Shown here piece after piece: positions 58,062 through 64,000 of a stretch of DNA of 64,000 bases. A model generated the notes under the pieces. The model was not told the DNA's origin, ran no database searches, and saw nothing but the letters and a program-made list of their open reading frames with translations. The stretch is taken from NCBI RefSeq assembly GCF_014356525.2, contig NC_052504.1:101550051-101614050 (forward strand), read 5' to 3'. Position numbers and translations under genes: made by a program. This stretch comes from Nilaparvata lugens. Its lineage: Eukaryota > Arthropoda > Insecta > Hemiptera > Delphacidae. The stretch's first letter is position 1, and each line of letters starts with the position of its first letter.

Positions 58062-58310
58062 CATAGAGAAACAATAGGTAGCGTAAGTAGACATCCCATG
58101 GTATAGGGCGTTTATGTCGCAACTTTTACTGTTATCTCAAGCCGATTATTGTAGATTTTCAATTTTTTGTTGGGGTGAGAGAGTATGAACGACACAATAT
58201 GAGAGACCACCAGCGTCACGGGAAAGTGATATCAGCTTGAGATAACAGTAAAAGTCGCAACATAAACGCCCTATACCATTGGATATCTACTTACGATATT
58301 GTTTCTCTAT
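58062..58310. mobile_element. hAT-like MITE, copy 2, with 8-bp target duplication
   Basis: GGTAATAG lies on both sides (58054-58061, 58311-58318). Same termini and inverted interior as the copy at 56102. Non-coding. Confidence 0.85.
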
Positions 58311-58319
58311 GGTAATAGG

Positions 58320-61070
58320 CAAGACAAAAAAATTGGAAATAAAATTGAAATTGAAAATCAAGACATCAAATTGGAAATCTTGGCCATATCCTTACAATGT
58401 ACAAACACATTCTTATCGTCTCTTATATTTTAAGATACGATATAAATTCTGTAGTGATAAATAATAATTATATAATATTATCCTATACTTCCCTGTTAAG
58501 TAAATAATGCAACAATTCGTTTTATTGATTCTATCTTTAAAAAAATATGTATGAACTTTATAAACATATAGTAACATCGAAAATTTTATTGATATATCAA
58601 CAATTTTTTTTTAAAAGGTAACAAATTGTTGAAGAGTACAAATGTAAAGGATAAGAGCTGTGAAATTATTTTCATGTACCGTATCATTGAAAATAGAGAA
58701 CCGTGAATTATATTCACTGAATACTATTCAGCACTCAAACTACTAAACAGAGAGACTATGCTAGATGAAAGCAAAACAGATTCCACAAAATTGCATTGCT
58801 CACCAGTTTTTTTTTTTATTAATGGTTTTATTGGAGTTTATCGTATTACAAATCTATGAAAAACTTGTTCCAGAACTGCATTTTTCAGTTTCAAACATTT
58901 TTAGTTAGAAATAGAAGTGGAGATCTTAATACTGGGCAAAATGTTACCTACCATTTAAATTTATTCAGCTAGTGGAATTTTTCACTTTAATTTATAAATG
59001 GTTATTTTTGGAAGCAGCAACTATTGAAAAGTATCTAGACAAGCTTCATTTATGCGTTGCAATCTTGAATGGACTTGTACAGGGGTTCTCATTTTGTTAA
59101 TCAGTTGTATTAAGCCTACGGTACTACATTTTACAAATTCTACTTAACATCATCGATTGAAATTTGTTAAGATGTTTTGTTTGTTTAGAATGAATGTCTA
59201 ATAATTCTCAATATTAACAGTACTGTATATGAAATATTTTGTAGTGCCTTGAAGTGCTGAGTAAAATTATCTATATCACATAATAAGTTTTATCTATGGG
59301 GATTCAGCGGAGGTTTTACTGACAGACACAGCTTGTATAATCCTACCTTCTTCTTTTGCTAGTTATTCTAGAAGGTCAGAGAAGTTCTAATTATAAAAAA
59401 TTTCCTAGACCCTCATGACCTTAGGATACCAGGCTCGCAGGCTGAGACACCAATGAGAGTCCAAGCGACTCACTGAGCACTATAAGTTCCTATGCTACTA
59501 ATTACACTAGAGACACCAGCCAAGAAACTACATTTTGGTACCTGGACACCACTGGTGTCCCATCTGGCTTTACAAGCAGACAGCACAGCATGATATCCAA
59601 GCCTGGTCTCCTAATTTAACTTAGGCCTTAATAAAAGAGTAGATGTTTTGCCACTTGATACTGATCAAATCACTTGGATGATTTTTCATCAATAATTTAT
59701 TATTCATAGCTAGTAAAATATTAACATTTTCTGATTCTAGATATCAGAAAATCATCAAATTATTTTGATTGACCTAATTGTCAAAATACAAGAAAAATCG
59801 TTTGAAGTGTTTTTAAAATCATTGGAAAATGTTGTAATATAAATGAACCACACCTATAAAAATAACTATTCTCATTTTCAATCAATTTTTGTATCAACTG
59901 TAAAACAAATCTATCCATCATTAAATGGAATACTATTTATATATTATCTAGTACCGTAATTAAGATATTAAACAGGTAATATTATACAGTTCCACAAATA
60001 ACACTTTTTTAAAAAAAGGATTGTAGAACTAACAATTGATTGGCAGATTGTCTCTTAACATAACACACTTTTTCGAATAATACCTATTCATATATTTCAC
60101 ACTCTAAATCAATGTTCAGGCAATGCTCAAAAATTTTCTCACAATAGTTTTGTTTAATTAAATTATTTTCATGAGGGAGAAGATGGTAGAATTTTCAAAA
60201 CTTAGCTCACTGAAGCTTATACTTTGTCCTTAGTAGGCCTAATTTGCACAACCAAAGCTTCTATTAGAACCTCTTCAAGCTGAATGCACATCAATGTGAG
60301 ATAACCATCTGTAGCAAAACTTGAAGCATCTCTTGCAATGTCTTATGATGTAGCCTATGGTTTGAATGAATTTCTGTGTTGATAATGTTTCCAACCACAA
60401 AAAAGTATTGGCAGTGGGGGTTAGTACATCCATTCAAAACAATAGGGACATACAAGATGATGTGATGGTATTACTTCTTGCTTTGTCATGTCATATTTGA
60501 TGAGCAATCGACATCGAGTTAGCATTCTGATCTGGACAGTTGAAGCTGCCATAGCACACAATCATTTTTCAGTTGCATTTCCATGTGATGCAAACTACAA
60601 CTCAGCAGAGCTGTATGATAATTCAAGGTGCCAAAAATGCTGCTCCAGCCTTCAAATGCTTTAACACATCTACTGTATTAAATAAATACATCTCTCAATT
60701 TGAATAGTAATATTGATATCACTGTAGTGGGAGATAGAGTTTGATATTTGTGATACCGCTTGCATACCTACTTTTTATGGAGCAGCAGGACAGTTGACAC
60801 TCATCAGCAGATGATGCAGCTGAGAAATGCTGTGCAAGGAGAATGCCAATTATATAGGCCACCTACTAACTTTGGCCTAGGCCTACATCACTATACCTCC
60901 GTAAACAAAGCCTTAGTGCATTCTGGTAACGTCAGCACATAATATAGAGCTTCTACAACAATAAAAATTTGTTGATTTCAGCTGACCTATGTGAGCTATA
61001 GGTAGTGTTTTTATTGGTGCAGAAGCCCTGCCTGTGCTGACGTTACCATCAACCACCTGTCATATGCACT
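58320..61070. other. No gene recognised
   Basis: Long AT-rich stretch with scattered short readings. A small palindrome GACACCACTGGTGTC lies at about 59550. I see no repeat shared with the rest of the window. Confidence 0.5.
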
Positions 61071-61078
61071 TTGTTTCA

Positions 61079-61583
61079 CCCTTGGACTACCAACGGGACA
61101 ATATGTCCCAGCATAAATGACCAACCTCACACTACAACTGGGACAATAAGTCCCAATAGAAGTTCATCGAATCCCAGTGGGTGAATAGATCTTCTAAACT
61201 ACACAGCAATGAATCTCAGCGGTAGTCTAGGGTCTATTCTGTGAAATACATCAGCTGTTTAGAACTATCTGATCGCCATATTATTGTGAATTGAGGTTAT
61301 GTGCTCTCATGCATGCATGTGTCACATGCTGGTTTTGTGCTGAATGAAGCTGTTCTAATGTGATTTGCAGTGTCATTTTGAGTTGAAAGTGAGTAAATAA
61401 CTCCATATAATGTCAATAATAACATGTGAAATTGAAATTCCAGAGCTAAATTCCAGAGCTATTTACTAAATTTTATTCATTTTATCGTGGTTTTTGTATA
61501 GGGACACATTATCCCAATGGTAAAATTGATTATTTGGTATTTGATGGGACAAGCTTCATAGACCCTATTTGGTAGTCTAAGGG
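61079..61583. mobile_element. piggyBac-like MITE, degenerate target site
   Basis: Termini CCCTTGGACTACCAA and TTGGTAGTCTAAGGG (one mismatch). TTAA follows the right end; the left flank is TTCA, one base off. Inside are short palindromes GGGACAATATGTCCC, GGGACAATAAGTCCC and GGGACACATTATCCC near the ends. Confidence 0.7.
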
Positions 61584-61637
61584 TTAAGGAGATAGTGCCT
61601 ACACTCGATTTTGAGCCATGGCAGCAAGACATCAGCT

Positions 61638-61737
61638 NNNNNNNNNNNNNNNNNNNNNNNNNNNNNNNNNNNNNNNNNNNNNNNNNNNNNNNNNNNNNNN
61701 NNNNNNNNNNNNNNNNNNNNNNNNNNNNNNNNNNNNN
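61638..61737. other. Assembly gap (100 N)
   Basis: Exactly 100 N. It truncates the 5' part of the HINE-like copy that follows. Confidence 0.99.
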
Positions 61738-62159
61738 AATTTTAGGTGAAAATGTTACTGAACATAATTGAAGAGATTTCATGCTCAATCTTTTCCACTT
61801 GGAATTTTTTGTTTAAATAGTATCTAAAGCCTGATAATGGGAATCTAGAATCAAACTTTGCATAGATGGGGCGGAGCTCCTGGAATTTTTACAGATATGG
61901 GACTTATGGCAGTTGATAAGCTCTTATCAATGACTATTTAAGGTATGAATTTGATCATAATCGTTGGAGCCATTTTCGAGAAAATCGCGAAAAACCATGT
62001 TTTTGACAACATTTTCACCATTTTATCCGCCATCTTGAATTGCATCAGATCGAATTGTTCGTGTCGGATCCTTATATTGTAAGGACCTTAAGTTTCAAAT
62101 TTCAAGTCATCCCGTTAATTGGGAGATGAGATATCGTGTACACAGACGCACATACACTC

Positions 62160-62193
<34 letters not shown>

Positions 62194-62404
62194 CACACAC
62201 ACACACACATACACACACAACACACCACACACACACACAACACCACACACACACACACACCACACACACATACAGACCAATACCCAAAACCCACTTTTTC
62301 GGACACTCAGGGACCTTGAACGTATAGAAATTTGGAAATTGGGGTACCTTAATTTTTTTCGGAAAGCAATACTTTCCTTACCTATGGTAATAGGGCAGGA
62401 AAGT
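61738..62404 (+). mobile_element. HINE-like repeat, 3' part
   Basis: Contains CCATCTTGAATTGCATCAGA, the CA-rich microsatellite at about 62160-62275, and ends with CTTTCCTTACC - loop - GGCAGGAAAG hairpin then TAAAAA. One base of the hairpin stem is missing compared with 4590-4622. The 5' end is lost in the N gap. Confidence 0.7.
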
Positions 62405-62641
62405 AAAAATAGAAACAAGATGAATAATAATATATCAATAGGAATAATATTTACATATCATAACTCAATCATCTCTTAAATTTTAAATATTATTGTAATC
62501 GATTGACAGATGAAAAATTATCATTTTAGAATAAATCTTCTATTCCACTTATATTCACACAAAACAACGGTGAATAATATTATCAGAGTAAAACTTGGAA
62601 GAGGACTAAAAAATCAGCCAATCAGATAGCTTTCTCCCTAC

Positions 62642-62709
62642 CTGCTCCTCTGAAAACGCATGAGTAAATTCTTTTTTTAGCTTGGCCCTTAGACTAGCAC
62701 TGCTTGGTC
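62642..62709 (-). CDS. Possible single exon of an unknown minus-strand gene
   Basis: On the minus strand a strong pyrimidine tract and acceptor (TTCTTCCTCTTCCTCAG) precede 68 bases open in one frame, PSSASLRAKLKKEFTHAFSE then EQ, followed by a GTAGGG donor. Basic and Ser-rich; family not recognised. No neighbouring exon was found on either side, so this may be chance. Confidence 0.35.
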
Positions 62710-62809
62710 CTGAGGAAGAGGAAGAAATATTAGAGTTAAAACATTTGCATCGCTGTAAATAGTAATATAGTAGGCTATAGCTTTTAGAAATTTGACAGAG
62801 CAAACAAAA

Positions 62810-64000
62810 TGCAGCCTATTTTATTTAATTAATTATCACATAGAGTGTTACTTATTTGACCGGTGACTTTCAATCACAAAATATGACAAAAGGTCTATTT
62901 ATAACTGACTGCTATATTCCTAACTTGATTATGAAATCACGGTGTGCTGGTGGTTAACTCAAATAGCTAGATACAACCAGTGAAATATAGCATGAGAAAA
63001 TATCCCATGGCATAGGCGTATATGTTTCAAATTTAACTGTAACTCAAGTCGACAGTGCTGGTAGTTTTTTTTTTTGAAGCTTGTGACACTGGTAGTCTCT
63101 CATATAGTGCTGTTCTTACACTCTCCCCCAAGAAAACAGTAATAATAGATAGTATAGAGTCGAAGTATTGGCTTCATTTAACAAAAAAACCCGCTTGAAA
63201 TTTGGAACATAAAAAATTACTTTACCATGGGATATCTATTTTCTCTATGATACAACTCAGCTGGTTGATCAAATGTTACTGCTTTGCATAGTAGCGTCTT
63301 GATCCTGTTGTCCAGGGATCAATTGTGAGATCGTATAACTACTATAAGTACTGTGATGAATCTTTCAAATAGACCTCATGAGAAGAGAGAAAATTGTGAT
63401 TACCTTTTAAAATGAAAGAATTTGCTAAGGAATAGTTAGCGACCGAGCGATAAAGCTTACTTATCAATAACTGTATATTAGATAAGAGTACCGTTCTGTA
63501 CCGAACATTTTCTAGAAAAATTATTCAATAAAATTATAATTATTTTGCAATAAAGCACAAATTATTTACGAATTGCTCATTGATTTTGAGGTTACACTTT
63601 GTTTACTATCGATCAGATGTTTTTAAAACAGTTTGAACGCAGCTGACTGATTCAAAGTATTGTCAAACGTCATGCTGGCTTCACGCAAGATATATACCAT
63701 CTCTAAAAATTATAAAACTATCAATAAAGGACCAAGAATTTCAAATAAAAAATAAAATGTATGTATTATCGTTGGAATTATTTATTATTTAAGAAATTAT
63801 TTATATGTCAGGTCTTATGTAACTAAATAGGTCATAGCATGAAATTATATTATTGATAAAACGGCAGAAATTAATTATAACAGTCTCAAACCTAATAAAA
63901 ATTGTACAAGAATATTAATTTATTAATGATTTAATTCAACTGAACCACATGGTAATTAAATCTCTTTGGCAAGCCTAAGCCATCAAGTGCATAGAAATAG
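62810..64000. other. No gene recognised apart from the degenerate MITE
   Basis: AT-rich sequence with no coding signal that I can support. Confidence 0.5.
62985..63250. mobile_element. Degenerate hAT-like MITE, copy 3
   Basis: CATGAGAAAATATCCCATGGC at the left and CCATGGGATATCTATTTTCTCTATG at the right match the ends of the copies at 56102 and 58062, but the interior is rearranged and no target duplication is left. Confidence 0.65.

Overview
The window looks like AT-rich, intron-rich and transposon-rich arthropod nuclear DNA. A sap-feeding hemipteran such as a planthopper or relative is the best guess, from the repeat types and from the form of the host gene; this is inference, since no species marker is present. 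Two runs of exactly 100 N (32619-32718 and 61638-61737) show it is a scaffolded draft assembly.

Host genes. Five plus-strand exons (1-58, 3131-3275, 8946-9129, 28249-28408, 31915-32048) join in consistent phase to encode the coiled-coil and Angiomotin_C part of an angiomotin (AMOT) family Hippo-pathway scaffold. Its introns hold most of the repeats in the first 32 kb. On the minus strand at 19.2-25.1 kb lie four related first exons of an unrecognised small secreted-peptide family, plus one matching second exon. A possible four-exon minus-strand gene of unknown function lies at 43.46-44.69 kb, and a single possible exon at 62.64-62.71 kb.

Mobile DNA. Jockey-like, RTE-like and other non-LTR fragments lie at 0.24-10 kb. 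A nearly complete but broken Jockey-like element spans about 34.4-40.5 kb, is itself interrupted by a 1.96 kb insertion, and is fused to an internally deleted Gypsy-like element (40.5-43.3 kb, minus strand). Two solo-LTR-like copies (7.8 and 28.6 kb), Helitron-like repeats, a tRNA-derived SINE pair, several MITEs with visible target duplications, and tandem satellites fill much of the rest. A recurrent repeat with a 3' hairpin, an internal CA/GT microsatellite and a 5' TC end has the layout of a Helentron-associated interspersed element (HINE).

Most notable region. At 15326-18897 a 3572 bp element is bounded by inverted repeats beginning AGTAGGG and by a 6-bp duplication (GGCGTA); the uninterrupted target is visible in a sister repeat at about 13.72 kb. 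Those termini are Polinton/Maverick-like, yet the cargo is a decayed minus-strand densovirus (parvovirus) capsid gene with a VP1 phospholipase A2 domain. About 1.3 kb beyond lies a fragment of Polinton/bidnavirus-type protein-primed DNA polymerase B. Parvovirus capsid plus Polinton polymerase is the gene combination that defines bidnaviruses, so this may be a relic of such a hybrid, although the polymerase lies outside the delimited element.

From about 44.7 kb to the end I see almost only repeats and featureless AT-rich DNA. Every frameshift I could measure in host exons is a net single-base loss, so indel errors in the assembly are a real possibility.
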